A program made the translations under genes and the position numbers. Shown piece after piece: positions 17,819 through 27,062 of a DNA stretch of 64,000 bases (the stretch's first letter is position 1; each line of letters opens with the position of its first letter). The notes under the pieces are model-generated. The model searched no databases, was not told the DNA's origin, and saw nothing but the letters and a program-made list of their open reading frames with translations. The DNA is from Firmicutes bacterium UBA2116 (lineage in GTDB: Bacteria; Bacillota; Clostridia; Tissierellales; Sedimentibacteraceae): assembly GCA_002331025.1 (NCBI GenBank), contig DCYG01000007.1:62001-126000 (forward strand), given 5' to 3'.

Positions 17819-19084
17819 ATGTCAAAATTCGTTATAGAAGGTGGATCAAAGCTAAAGGGAAAGGTTAATATAGGTGGATTTAAAAATGCGGCGGTTGCAA
17901 TAATTCCCGCAACATTGCTATGTCCCGGCAAATGCACCATCCAAAACGTACCCAATATAGAAGATGTTAATGTATTTTTAGATATTTTGCGGGAATTAGG
18001 AGCTGAAGCGAGATATATAGATGATACTACTATTTATGTTGATTCAACAAATGTTGAGGGCTGCTATTTAAAAAACGGCTTATCTAAAAAAATGAGAGCA
18101 TCCTATTACTTGCTCGGGGCAGGACTTGGAAGATTTAAAAGCAGTTCGTCATTGCTTCCCGGTGGATGCGACATTGGTGATAGACCGATAGACCAGCATA
18201 TAAAAGGCTTTGAGGCGCTAGGAGCCACTGTTGATATTACTCCTGACGGGAGGGTTAACGTACGGGCAGACAAATTAACAGGAAACAAAATATATTTAGA
18301 TAAGGTAAGCGTTGGAGCTACGATTAATATAATGCTTGCGGCAGTATATGCAGAAGGCAGGACTACGATTGAAAATGCGGCAAAAGAGCCGCATATAGTT
18401 GATACTGCAAATTTTTTAAATTCTATGGGGGCCGATATAAAGGGTGCAGGAACTGATGTCATCAGAATAAACGGTATAAAAGAGCTTACGGGATGCACAT
18501 ACAGAGTTATTCCTGACCAAATTGAAGCAGGAACATACATGATAGCTGCTGCGGCCACAAAGGGAGATATTATTATAGATGATATTATACCGAAGCATCT
18601 TGAACCGATTACAGCTAAGCTGAAAGAAATGGGTTTAGGCATAGAGGAATATGGTGATTCTATGCGAGTTTTTTATAACCGTGAGCTAAACCCCGTTAAT
18701 ATTCAGACCTTGCCCTATCCGGGGTTTCCAACCGATCTTCAACAGCCTATGACAGTTCTGTTATCAACATTAATTGGTGAAAGCACAGTTGTTGAAGGGG
18801 TATCGGAGGATAGATTTAAGTATGTGAATGAAATCAACAGAATGGGTGCCAACATAGAGTTTACCAAGAAGCAGGCAAGAATAATCGGTACTGACAAACT
18901 GAAGGGAACGGTGGTACAAGCCACAGATTTGAGGGCTGGAGCGGCTTTGATAATTGCAGGTCTAGTTGCCGATGGTCTGACAGAAATTATAAATATACAC
19001 CATATAGACAGAGGATATGAACATATAGAAAATAAATTTATGAACCTTGGAGCAAAGATTAAAAGAGTAAAGGACGAAGAATAA
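17819..19084 (+). CDS. murA: UDP-N-acetylglucosamine 1-carboxyvinyltransferase
   Basis: A 421-residue EPSP-synthase-fold enzyme catalysing the first committed step of peptidoglycan synthesis, transfer of enolpyruvate from PEP to UDP-GlcNAc. Visible are the N-terminal GGSKLKGKVNIGGFKNAAVA with the conserved Lys-Asn, and LLPGGCDIGDRPIDQH, whose Cys is the PEP-binding and fosfomycin-target residue. TDLQQPMTVLLS and ATDLRAGAALIIAGLVADG lie toward the C-terminus. The active-site Cys is retained, so fosfomycin sensitivity at this site is expected. It lies just after walRKHI and 28 bp before a transglutaminase-like gene. Confidence 0.95.
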   Translation: MSKFVIEGGSKLKGKVNIGGFKNAAVAIIPATLLCPGKCTIQNVPNIEDVNVFLDILRELGAEARYIDDTTIYVDSTNVEGCYLKNGLSKKMRASYYLLGAGLGRFKSSSSLLPGGCDIGDRPIDQHIKGFEALGATVDITPDGRVNVRADKLTGNKIYLDKVSVGATINIMLAAVYAEGRTTIENAAKEPHIVDTANFLNSMGADIKGAGTDVIRINGIKELTGCTYRVIPDQIEAGTYMIAAAATKGDIIIDDIIPKHLEPITAKLKEMGLGIEEYGDSMRVFYNRELNPVNIQTLPYPGFPTDLQQPMTVLLSTLIGESTVVEGVSEDRFKYVNEINRMGANIEFTKKQARIIGTDKLKGTVVQATDLRAGAALIIAGLVADGLTEIINIHHIDRGYEHIENKFMNLGAKIKRVKDEE

Positions 19085-19112
19085 AGGATTATAATTTTCA
19101 TAGGGGGAAAAA

Positions 19113-20471
19113 ATGTTATTGAAGGATTTAAAGTATTTAAAAGTGAATCTTCCCGAAGATGTACTTAAGATGGAGATGAACGGTAATTTTACAGAGGCAG
19201 TTAAACTAATAGATATAAGATTAAAAAAGCAGATTCCTGTTGCTATGAGAAAGAGATTAGAGCTGGAAAAAGAAATAATAAATACGATTACGGGTGAATA
19301 CACATATACATTTGATGAAGCCTTAAAGAAATGCCAGGATAACATAAAGGATTTTACTAAGGAAGAATTAATATTTTTACAGGAAGACAGTCAGGCAGAT
19401 TGGATACTGGTAGACGGACAGGTAAAATTCAATGATAGCTTCTACGGTTCCTTGCTCGTTACGAGAGCCGATTTAAATGAAAGATTAATTGAACAGAAGG
19501 AATCACGCAATGAAAGAGCTGAATATTTAGATGCAAATATTAAAGATATGAAGGAAAACAAAGAAGCTTCATACTATATACATTTAAAAACATCTCTTAA
19601 GATAAAAGGCGAATGCGCAAGGACGGGAGAAAAAATAAAGGTTCACATGCCTCTTCCCGCAAATTGTCAGCAGAAAAATATAAAAATAATAAAAACAACG
19701 CCTGCGGCAAAGTTCATATCCGATGAAGACCACCCAAGCAGGACGGCATATTTTGAAACCGTATTACAGGAAAATATGGAGTTTTCAGTGGAATACTCCT
19801 ACGAAAGTCATTTAAAATACAATGAACCGGACACGGAAAAGGTATCAGTACAGCAGCCGGCATTCGATACCAATGAATTTGAACCTCAAATTATGTTTAC
19901 ACCGTATATTAAGGAGCTTGCAAATGAAATAATCGGTGATGAAACGAATCCTTTAATAAAAGCGAGAAAAATATACGATTATATAACACAAAATATAAAA
20001 TATTCATACATGAGAGCATATTCTACAATCATCAATATTCCTGAATATTGTGCGTTAAATTTAAAGGGTGATTGCGGAGTTCAGGCGCTTTTATTTATTA
20101 CATTGTGCAGATATACAGGCATACCTGCTAAGTGGCAGTCAGGTTTGGCTGTAACACCATACCATGTAGGACCTCACGACTGGACTCAATTCTATGTGGA
20201 GCCGTATGGATGGCTGTTTGCCGACCCGTCATTTGGAGGAGGCGGCTACAGAAACGGAAATACGGATAAATGGAATTTCTATTTTGCAAACTTAGACCCA
20301 TTCAGAATGGTAGCCAATTCGGAGCTTCAGCATGAATTTGATCCGCCTAAGCAATATTTCAGACACGATCCGTACGACAATCAGGTAGGCGAATGTGAGT
20401 ATGAAGACAGAGCAATAAGAAGAGAAGAATTCAGAGTAAACTTTGAATTGATTGAAATGAAAAAAATATAA
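19113..20471 (+). CDS. Transglutaminase-like domain protein
   Basis: This 452-residue protein has an N-terminal helical region of about 150 residues, a beta-rich middle (IKGECARTGEKIKVHMPLPA), and a transglutaminase-like core at about 275-395. The catalytic Cys is in LNLKGDCGVQALLFITLCRYTGIPAKWQSG, the His in HDWTQFYVEPYGW, and the Asp in LFADPSFGG. No signal peptide is present, so a cytoplasmic peptidase or amidase-like role is more likely than secretion. RBS AGGGGGAAAA. It probably shares the murA transcript and ends at a bidirectional terminator. Substrate unknown. Confidence 0.85.
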   Translation: MLLKDLKYLKVNLPEDVLKMEMNGNFTEAVKLIDIRLKKQIPVAMRKRLELEKEIINTITGEYTYTFDEALKKCQDNIKDFTKEELIFLQEDSQADWILVDGQVKFNDSFYGSLLVTRADLNERLIEQKESRNERAEYLDANIKDMKENKEASYYIHLKTSLKIKGECARTGEKIKVHMPLPANCQQKNIKIIKTTPAAKFISDEDHPSRTAYFETVLQENMEFSVEYSYESHLKYNEPDTEKVSVQQPAFDTNEFEPQIMFTPYIKELANEIIGDETNPLIKARKIYDYITQNIKYSYMRAYSTIINIPEYCALNLKGDCGVQALLFITLCRYTGIPAKWQSGLAVTPYHVGPHDWTQFYVEPYGWLFADPSFGGGGYRNGNTDKWNFYFANLDPFRMVANSELQHEFDPPKQYFRHDPYDNQVGECEYEDRAIRREEFRVNFELIEMKKI

Positions 20472-20484
20472 CTAAAAACAATTT

Positions 20485-20517
20485 AATTGGTTAAAGCATG
20501 ATATGCTTCAACCAATT
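20485..20517. terminator. Bidirectional terminator between convergent genes
   Basis: AATTGGTTAAAGCAT (20485-20499) pairs with ATGCTTCAACCAATT (20503-20517), with one mismatch and a 3-nt loop. A-rich and T-rich flanks lie on both sides. Confidence 0.75.
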
Positions 20518-20523
20518 GATTTG

Positions 20524-22599
20524 TTAATTATCTTTTAGACTATTATAAACCTTAATGCCTTGTTCATTTATTTTGCTTCCACCTCTGCCGTGGGACATTT
20601 TTATTAAACCTAAATTATTCAAGTCATATAAAATACTTCTGATTTCCTGTTGGGTAAGAAAACGCCCTAATGATTTGGCTCTATCAGCTATTGAGTTTCT
20701 TCCCATGTTTGTTTGTGTAATATATCCTTCATAAAGCATTTCCAGAACAAAATAATAATCATCCAATTTATTGCCGGCTATTTTTTTAAGCAAATTAACA
20801 TCTAAATTATTTTCATTTTTCTTATTTATCATAGACAAATCTTTATGAAAGCTATTAGGTAAATCATCATATTTAATATAATCTTTATCCAAACATGTCA
20901 AATATTCTACATAATTATGAAGCTCACGAACATTCCCTTTCCATACGTGTGAAATAAAAGCATGTTTAACTTCTGATGATAGCACAAATCTTCCGCCTAA
21001 TTTATTCCTTATGTATTCAAACAAAAGCATTATGTCTTCATCTCGTTCTCTTAACGGCGGGATTTCAATTGGAAGAGTGTTCAGTCGGTAATATAAGTCG
21101 CTACGAAAACTTCCTTCTGCTACAAGAGCTTCCAAGCTTCGGTTTGAAGCAGCAATGATTCTGACATCAACGTTTATGATTTTGTAACCGCCGACATGCA
21201 TTATTTCTCCTTCTTGTAAAACCCTTAAAAGTTTAATTTGAAGAGCAGGACTCATGCCTTCAACTTCATCCAAGAATATGGAGCCTTTATGGGCAAATTC
21301 AAAAAGCCCTAGTTTTCCACCTCGTTTTGCACCTGTAAATGACCCTTCTTCGTAACCGAATAGCTCACTTTCCAATAAGTTATCAGGCATTGCCGCACAA
21401 TTTATTGCTATAAACGGGTAGTTGCGCCTATCAGATTCATTATGTATGGAGTGTGCAAAAAGTTCTTTTCCTGTACCGCTTTCCCCGGAGATAAGAACAG
21501 CGGAGTTGTTTTTGGACATTTTTTTAGCTATAGCACATGCTTTTTTAATTGTTTCACTTTCACCAATTATATTATTAAAAGTATATTTTGCTTTATGACC
21601 TTTATTTAAAAGTTGAATACGCAAGTTATGCTGTTTTGATTCTTCTTCAGTAAATCTTTGTATTATGGCAAAAGCTCCTAAATATTCATTTTGACGTATA
21701 ATTGGGGCAATTGTAACGTTTATATCAACACCATTAAATTTAATTAACCTGTTATTTATTTTTTTTCGCGTAAGCCGACACTCTGAAAAGGGTAAAAAGG
21801 GAAAATAAACTTCAGCTGATTTATCAATAGCTTGTTTTTTATTGATATCTGTAATTTCTACAGCCTTTGAATTACATGCAAATATAATATCGTTGTCGTT
21901 TACTCCGATTATTCCTGCATCTATAATTTCCATCAGTATTTCAAATTGGCTTTCCATTCGAAGAAATCTTCCAAACAGCTTGTCAAAACTAAAGTTATTT
22001 GTAATTATAGAACGAAAATAATTTTTGAAATTTTCTCTTTCTAATAAATATTCCAGTTTTAATCTAAGCGCAATTTCTACTATGGTTGTGGAGTCCATAA
22101 CACGGTGACCGATATCTATAATATTAGGTATATACCTTGGTACTAATTCTAATTCACCGGGAGTTACAGCTAATTTTATATCAACAGGTGCATCACATTC
22201 AGGATAATATGGAACGAAATTGATATGATTTATGCCTAATTGACTAAGTCGTGTAATAGTTTCACGCACCATCTTATAACTTATATTAACAAATAATGCA
22301 TCAGTACCTTCATCAAGAAGCATTAATGATTTCAATGCTTGTCTGTTAAATGTGGTATCCATTATAACTACAGGAACATTTGCAGGGAAGTATTGCTTAA
22401 TTGTTGCAATGCTTTCATAAGCAGTTGTGGTAACAGCGAGCAGGTCAGCATTTGTTATTTTTATCACAGTATTATCGACTAAATTATATGTTTTTGTTAT
22501 AACGTATTCGTCGAACAGTTCATTTATTTGTTTTTCGTAAAACTTAGAAGCGGTATAACTATAAGAAACAATAGCAATATGTCTTTTTATAACTAACAC
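20524..22599 (-). CDS. Sigma-54-dependent activator with PrpR-type N-terminus
   Basis: A 691-residue enhancer-binding protein. Residues about 1-190 resemble the PrpR N-terminal ligand domain (two Rossmann-like halves). A PAS domain (about 215-320) and the AAA+ domain (about 345-575) follow: Walker A GESGTGKELFAHSIH, the sigma-54 contact loop in EEGSFTGAKRGGK (GSFTGA, a GAFTGA variant), Walker B GSIFLDEVEG, and the R-finger segment FRSDLYYRLN. The C-terminus lacks the usual Fis-type HTH. It instead has a winged-helix-like segment (about 615-688: LTQQEIRSILYDLNNLGLIKMSHGRGGSKINEQG). The start is GTG, with AAAGG close by. It diverges from the D-aminoacylase operon, whose -24/-12 promoter it presumably activates. 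Confidence 0.92.
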   Translation of the reverse strand: MLVIKRHIAIVSYSYTASKFYEKQINELFDEYVITKTYNLVDNTVIKITNADLLAVTTTAYESIATIKQYFPANVPVVIMDTTFNRQALKSLMLLDEGTDALFVNISYKMVRETITRLSQLGINHINFVPYYPECDAPVDIKLAVTPGELELVPRYIPNIIDIGHRVMDSTTIVEIALRLKLEYLLERENFKNYFRSIITNNFSFDKLFGRFLRMESQFEILMEIIDAGIIGVNDNDIIFACNSKAVEITDINKKQAIDKSAEVYFPFLPFSECRLTRKKINNRLIKFNGVDINVTIAPIIRQNEYLGAFAIIQRFTEEESKQHNLRIQLLNKGHKAKYTFNNIIGESETIKKACAIAKKMSKNNSAVLISGESGTGKELFAHSIHNESDRRNYPFIAINCAAMPDNLLESELFGYEEGSFTGAKRGGKLGLFEFAHKGSIFLDEVEGMSPALQIKLLRVLQEGEIMHVGGYKIINVDVRIIAASNRSLEALVAEGSFRSDLYYRLNTLPIEIPPLRERDEDIMLLFEYIRNKLGGRFVLSSEVKHAFISHVWKGNVRELHNYVEYLTCLDKDYIKYDDLPNSFHKDLSMINKKNENNLDVNLLKKIAGNKLDDYYFVLEMLYEGYITQTNMGRNSIADRAKSLGRFLTQQEIRSILYDLNNLGLIKMSHGRGGSKINEQGIKVYNSLKDN

Positions 22600-22701
22600 C
22601 CTTTCAAATTCAGATATTTATATACATTGATAACTTTATATTAAATGTAATATTAGGGTATGTCAAGTTTATTTCAGTTCATAAAAATCATATTCAATAA
22701 T

Positions 22702-22718
22702 TTGGCACTAAACTTGCA
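22702..22718 (+). promoter_or_regulatory. Sigma-54 (-24/-12) promoter
   Basis: TTGGCACTAAACTTGCA matches the RpoN consensus TGGCAC-N5-TTGC exactly, with 10 bp between the GG and GC doublets. It lies 43 bp upstream of the aminoacylase start and diverges from a sigma-54 activator. No clear enhancer dyad was found in 22600-22700. Confidence 0.92.
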
Positions 22719-22760
22719 TATGATTAATGCAAATGTAAAAAAGTTAACAAGGAGGAGTTA

Positions 22761-24116
22761 ATGAAGAAGTTAATTAAAAATGGTTTTGTTGTAGATCCGG
22801 CAAATAAAGTTTATTCCAAACAAAATATTCTCATTGATAATGGGAAGATTGTATTTATTACAAATGAAGTGCCGAAAAGCGACGTGGTTATAGACGCAGA
22901 AGATAAAATTGTATGTCCCGGCTTTATTGACATTCATATGCATGAAGAACCACTGAATGAACTAAATAACACCTTAGAAAAAAGCATTACAAATTCTATG
23001 TTAAGAATGGGAGTTACTACAGCTATAGGAGGCAATTGTGGAATTAATACAATTGAGCCGAAAAAGTATCTTGACATTGTTGATGAAGAGGGCAGTCCTA
23101 TAAGCATAGGACTTTTTGCAGGACATACTTTTGTTAGAGAAATGGTTGGTAATAAAGACAAATATACCAATATAAAAGAAGATGAATTGCGCAATATGCA
23201 GAAAGTACTTCAGGAAAATTTAGAAGCGGGCTGCCTTGGTATCTCTTATGGAATTCGATATGTACCTGGAATAAATGAGGAAGAGATGCTGGAAACAGCA
23301 AAATATTGTAAAAGCAATAATAAAATAATCACCGCGCATGTAAGAGATGATGCAGCCTATATATTTGAAGCAGTAAATGAACTGGCGAAAGTAGGAATTA
23401 AATTAAATATACCGGTACAAAATTCGCACATCGGAAGTATGGCAGGTTTTGGTCAAATGGAAGAACTATTAAGTATGATAGACAGATATAAAGCTAATGG
23501 ACTTGATATTACCAATGACTGTTATCCTTATTATGCATTCAGTACCAGAATTGGAGAAACCACATATGACGGTGATTTTTTAAAAAGATATAAAGCTGAT
23601 TATTCTTGTATTGAAATTTGCGAAGGAAAATATAAGGGACAAAGGTGCAATGAAGAAATATTTAATGAATTGCGTAAATTATATCCAAAAACACTTACTG
23701 TTTGTCATGTTATGAAAAAGGAAGATGTTGATTTAGCATTAATTCATCCTAATGTTATGATTGCAAGTGATGGCTTAATGGATGGTGAACAAGGGCATCC
23801 GAGGGCTTCCGGTACATTTCCCAGATTCATAAGCCAATATGTTAAAAGTGGTAAAATATCATTATTTAACGCAATTGAGAAAATGAGTTTTATGCAGGCA
23901 GAAAAATTAGGACTTTCTGCAAAAGGCAGATTAAATGTTGGAGCTGACGCAGATATTGTTATCTTTGATATAAATAAAATTCAAGATAATGCGACTTTTG
24001 AAAAACCAACAGCAAAACCGAATGGTATTGAATACGTTCTGATAAATGGAGAAATTGCTTTAAAAGATAATGAAATAATTAATAATTCTTTAGGAAAATC
24101 AATTAGAAAATATTAA
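22761..24116 (+). CDS. D-aminoacylase / N-acyl-D-amino-acid deacylase family amidohydrolase
   Basis: A 451-residue amidohydrolase. It starts KKLIKNGFVVDPANKVYSKQNILIDNGKI, typical of the small beta domain. The TIM-barrel metal ligands follow: PGFIDIHMHEE (HxH), GGNCG (bridging Cys of D-aminoacylases), ITAHVRDD, IPVQNSHIGS, and MIASDG with the catalytic Asp. The C-terminal KGRLNVGADADIVIFD is a family signature. It likely removes an acyl group from N-acyl-D-amino acids or a related amide. RBS AAGGAGG. It is followed 22 bp later by an NhaC-family transporter, suggesting uptake of the substrate or product; both lie behind a sigma-54 promoter. Confidence 0.88.
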   Translation: MKKLIKNGFVVDPANKVYSKQNILIDNGKIVFITNEVPKSDVVIDAEDKIVCPGFIDIHMHEEPLNELNNTLEKSITNSMLRMGVTTAIGGNCGINTIEPKKYLDIVDEEGSPISIGLFAGHTFVREMVGNKDKYTNIKEDELRNMQKVLQENLEAGCLGISYGIRYVPGINEEEMLETAKYCKSNNKIITAHVRDDAAYIFEAVNELAKVGIKLNIPVQNSHIGSMAGFGQMEELLSMIDRYKANGLDITNDCYPYYAFSTRIGETTYDGDFLKRYKADYSCIEICEGKYKGQRCNEEIFNELRKLYPKTLTVCHVMKKEDVDLALIHPNVMIASDGLMDGEQGHPRASGTFPRFISQYVKSGKISLFNAIEKMSFMQAEKLGLSAKGRLNVGADADIVIFDINKIQDNATFEKPTAKPNGIEYVLINGEIALKDNEIINNSLGKSIRKY

Positions 24117-24138
24117 ATAATTAAAGGAGAAGTAAATT

Positions 24139-25560
24139 ATGGAGTATGGAATCTTATCAATTTTACCACCAGTCTTTACGATTGCACTAGCTATTTACAC
24201 AAAAAATGTTTTTATCGCGTTATTTTTAGGAGTGTTTCTTGGAAATTTTGTAATTCATGGATGGGATTTTTTCGTTGCTTTAAACAGTACACTAAATGGT
24301 TTTATTAGCATATTTGAAAGCCATAGCAATACTATAGTTATTGCATCTATATTATTAATAGGCGCTTTGATCTATATTATAGAAAAATCCGGAGGTATCG
24401 AAGGGTTTGTAGAAGTTATGGTTCGCAAAAAAGGTCTTATAAAATCAAAAAGAGCAGCCGGCATTTTCACATGGTTAATGGGAGTATTTGTTTTTACTTC
24501 CGGAACTCTAAGTACTTTAGTTGTTGGTTCTGTTACAAGACCTATTAATGATGCATTGAAAGTACCGCATGAAAAGTCTTCTTTTATAGTACATACAACT
24601 TCTACGCCTGTATGTGTTCTTTTACCTCTAAGCGGATGGGGTGCTTCGATGATAGGATATCTAACTTCCGGCGGGGTTCCTGAAGCTGAAGCGACAACAA
24701 TATTGGTTCAATCAATAGGATTAAATTTTTACTGCATTATAGCAGTTTTTGGTACGTTATTACTGACTATTTTTAAAAAAGATTTTGGTCCGATGAAAAA
24801 GGCCGAATTAAGAGCGGAAGCGACAGGTCAATTAGATGCACCTTCAAGCATAGTCGCAAAAGCAGAAAGTTTTGATGATAAGTTAAATATAGATACTGAT
24901 AAACCCCTTGCCAGAAATTTATTACTTCCAATAAGTACTCTTATAGCAGTTATCATTGCGGTCTTGCTTATAACAGGAAAAGGTAATTTACTTAACGGAG
25001 ATGGGATGAACGCACTTCTATGGGGCGTATTTGCATCTATAGTAGTGGCTGGAATACTTTGTATATCTCAAAAAATTTATAATATTAATCAATTTATTGA
25101 AGTAATGTTTAAGGGTGCGGGTGGAATGCTGTCTATATCCATGATATTAGTATTTGGTTTTGCAATGGGTGGTGTTGTTAAACAACTTGGTACCGGTTTA
25201 TATCTCTCTTCTATATTTGAGAATTTCTTAACTCCGGCGTTACTGCCTGCCTTAGTTTTTATCATGGCATGTATTATTTCGTTTGCTACGGGTACTTCAA
25301 TGGGTACAATGGCTATAACATCGGTTATTGCTTTACCAATGGCTTATAATTTAGGGGTAAGTATTCCTCTTGTTGCTTCAGCTGTATTTGGTGGAAGCAT
25401 CTTTGGTGACCATAGCTCTCCAATATCCGATACTACCATAATGAGTTGTTCAACAACAGGTTGTAATATAATAGATCATATAAAATCACAAATACCATAT
25501 TGTTTTATAGCAGCTACAGCTACTATTATATTATATGTGATTTTTGGATTTATTTTATAA
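24139..25560 (+). CDS. NhaC-family Na+/H+ antiporter or organic-substrate transporter
   Basis: A 473-residue protein with about 11-12 membrane segments. NhaC-family signatures are ILPPVFTIALAIYTKNVFIALFLGVFLG at the start, TSTPVCVLLPLSGWGASMIGYL in the middle, and ATGTSMGTMAITSVIALPMAY plus GSIFGDHSSPISDTTIMSC near the C-terminus. Members exchange Na+ for H+, and some relatives carry organic acids or amino acids. Its place behind a sigma-54-controlled deacylase makes a role in transporting an N-acyl or D-amino compound possible, but this is inference. Confidence 0.88.
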   Translation: MEYGILSILPPVFTIALAIYTKNVFIALFLGVFLGNFVIHGWDFFVALNSTLNGFISIFESHSNTIVIASILLIGALIYIIEKSGGIEGFVEVMVRKKGLIKSKRAAGIFTWLMGVFVFTSGTLSTLVVGSVTRPINDALKVPHEKSSFIVHTTSTPVCVLLPLSGWGASMIGYLTSGGVPEAEATTILVQSIGLNFYCIIAVFGTLLLTIFKKDFGPMKKAELRAEATGQLDAPSSIVAKAESFDDKLNIDTDKPLARNLLLPISTLIAVIIAVLLITGKGNLLNGDGMNALLWGVFASIVVAGILCISQKIYNINQFIEVMFKGAGGMLSISMILVFGFAMGGVVKQLGTGLYLSSIFENFLTPALLPALVFIMACIISFATGTSMGTMAITSVIALPMAYNLGVSIPLVASAVFGGSIFGDHSSPISDTTIMSCSTTGCNIIDHIKSQIPYCFIAATATIILYVIFGFIL

Positions 25561-25571
25561 TTGTAAAATTT

Positions 25572-25606
25572 AAAACAACCCGCATATACTAAATGTGGGT
25601 TGTTTT
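25572..25606 (+). terminator. Rho-independent terminator after NhaC gene
   Basis: AAAACAACCCGCAT (25572-25585) pairs with ATGTGGGTTGTTTT (25593-25606) with one wobble, and ends in a T-run. Confidence 0.85.
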
Positions 25607-25677
25607 ACTATGCACGATCATAATGAAGTGAATTAGTAATAAGGGGTTAATTTAAATATACATTTTTATAAAATAGG

Positions 25678-25706
25678 TTGTCATAAGTATTATTTTATTT
25701 TATTAT
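25678..25706 (+). promoter_or_regulatory. Predicted promoter for lysA-dapF
   Basis: TTGTCA (25678-25683), 17-bp spacer, TATTAT (25701-25706), 35 bp before the lysA start. No lysine riboswitch is visible. Confidence 0.5.
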
Positions 25707-25741
25707 GATAATAGTACTAATTAAAACGAGAGGAAGCATTT

Positions 25742-27040
25742 ATGATTAAAGAAATTAAAAATAATACCTTGTATTTTGACGGATGTAATACGGTGGAACT
25801 GGCTAAAGAATACGGGACACCTTTATATGTAATGAGTGAAACGGCTATTGTGGAAAAATGCAAAGAAATAAGAGATACATTTCTAAACAAATATGAAAGA
25901 ACGAGAGCAGCATATGCTGCAAAAGCATTTTTAACCCTTTCAATGTGCAGGATAATTGAAAGAGAAGGACTTTGCCTGGATGTTGTCTCAGGAGGAGAAT
26001 TATATACAGCTGTAAAAGCGAATTTTCCTGCAGAAAAAATTGAGTTTAACGGCAACAACAAATCAATCGGAGAATTAGAGCTTGCGATTGATTACAACAT
26101 TGGACGAATAATAGTGGATGGTCTCGATGAGTTAGATATTATAGAAGGCATTTGTAAGAAAAAAGGGAAGAAAACCAATATACTGTACAGAATAACGCCG
26201 GGAGTTAAAAGTGATTCTCATGATTATATAGTTACAGGAAAAAAAGATTCTAAGTTTGGTATTCCTTTAGATGATGAAGCAATATTTCCTGCAATCGAAA
26301 AAGCAATAAATTCACCGCATATAAATTTCATGGGCTTTCATTTTCATGTGGGTTCGCAGCTTCTTAACAATGAATCACATTTAAAAGCATTGGGAACTGC
26401 ATTAAAACTAATAAAGGATACAATTGACAAATATAATTACGTAACACCGGAATTAAATATAGGCGGCGGATTCGGAATCAAGTATACGGATGCTGATGAT
26501 AAAAAGTCATATGCATATTTCTTAGATCCGATGATGGAAAGAATTGAAGAGTTTTCAAAGGAAATGAATATCACAAGACCGGAAATTGTTATTGAACCGG
26601 GCAGAAGCATAGTTGGTGAATCAGGAATAACACTTTATACAATCGGTACTATAAAGGACATAAAAGGGATAAGAAAATATGTATCTGTTGACGGCGGTAT
26701 GACTGATAATATAAGACCTGCATTGTATCAAGCCAGATATGAAGGTATTGTTGCTAATAAAGCGGATATGGCTAAGACTGATTTAGTTACAATAAGCGGG
26801 AAATGCTGTGAATCAGGAGATATATTAATTAAGGATGCACATATTGCCTTTGCTGAAAGAGGAGATATATTTGCAGTATTCTCAACAGGAGCATATGGTT
26901 ATTCCATGGCAAGTAACTATAATAAAAACCCTGTACCTGCAACAGTGTTGGTAAAGGACGGCAAATCAGAAATTATAGTTAAAAGACAGACATATGATCA
27001 CATGATAGCAAATGAAGTTATACCTGAATCACTGAAATAA
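25742..27040 (+). CDS. lysA: Diaminopimelate decarboxylase
   Basis: A 432-residue fold-type III PLP enzyme that decarboxylates meso-diaminopimelate to L-lysine. Motifs: AAYAAKAFLT (PLP Lys), DVVSGGELYTA, HFHVGSQL, LNIGGGFGIKYT, the EPGRSIVGE phosphate-binding segment, and CCESGDILIKD with the catalytic Cys from the partner subunit, then FSTGAYGYSMASNYN. RBS AGAGGAAGC. dapF follows after 22 bp, giving the last two steps of lysine synthesis together. Confidence 0.96.
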   Translation: MIKEIKNNTLYFDGCNTVELAKEYGTPLYVMSETAIVEKCKEIRDTFLNKYERTRAAYAAKAFLTLSMCRIIEREGLCLDVVSGGELYTAVKANFPAEKIEFNGNNKSIGELELAIDYNIGRIIVDGLDELDIIEGICKKKGKKTNILYRITPGVKSDSHDYIVTGKKDSKFGIPLDDEAIFPAIEKAINSPHINFMGFHFHVGSQLLNNESHLKALGTALKLIKDTIDKYNYVTPELNIGGGFGIKYTDADDKKSYAYFLDPMMERIEEFSKEMNITRPEIVIEPGRSIVGESGITLYTIGTIKDIKGIRKYVSVDGGMTDNIRPALYQARYEGIVANKADMAKTDLVTISGKCCESGDILIKDAHIAFAERGDIFAVFSTGAYGYSMASNYNKNPVPATVLVKDGKSEIIVKRQTYDHMIANEVIPESLK

Positions 27041-27062
27041 AAAATGCGGGGGAAGTGATATT

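Noticed and set aside
25607..25741. Possible lysine riboswitch upstream of lysA
   Set aside because: The interval is too short (about 135 bp), and no conserved lysine-aptamer motifs were seen.
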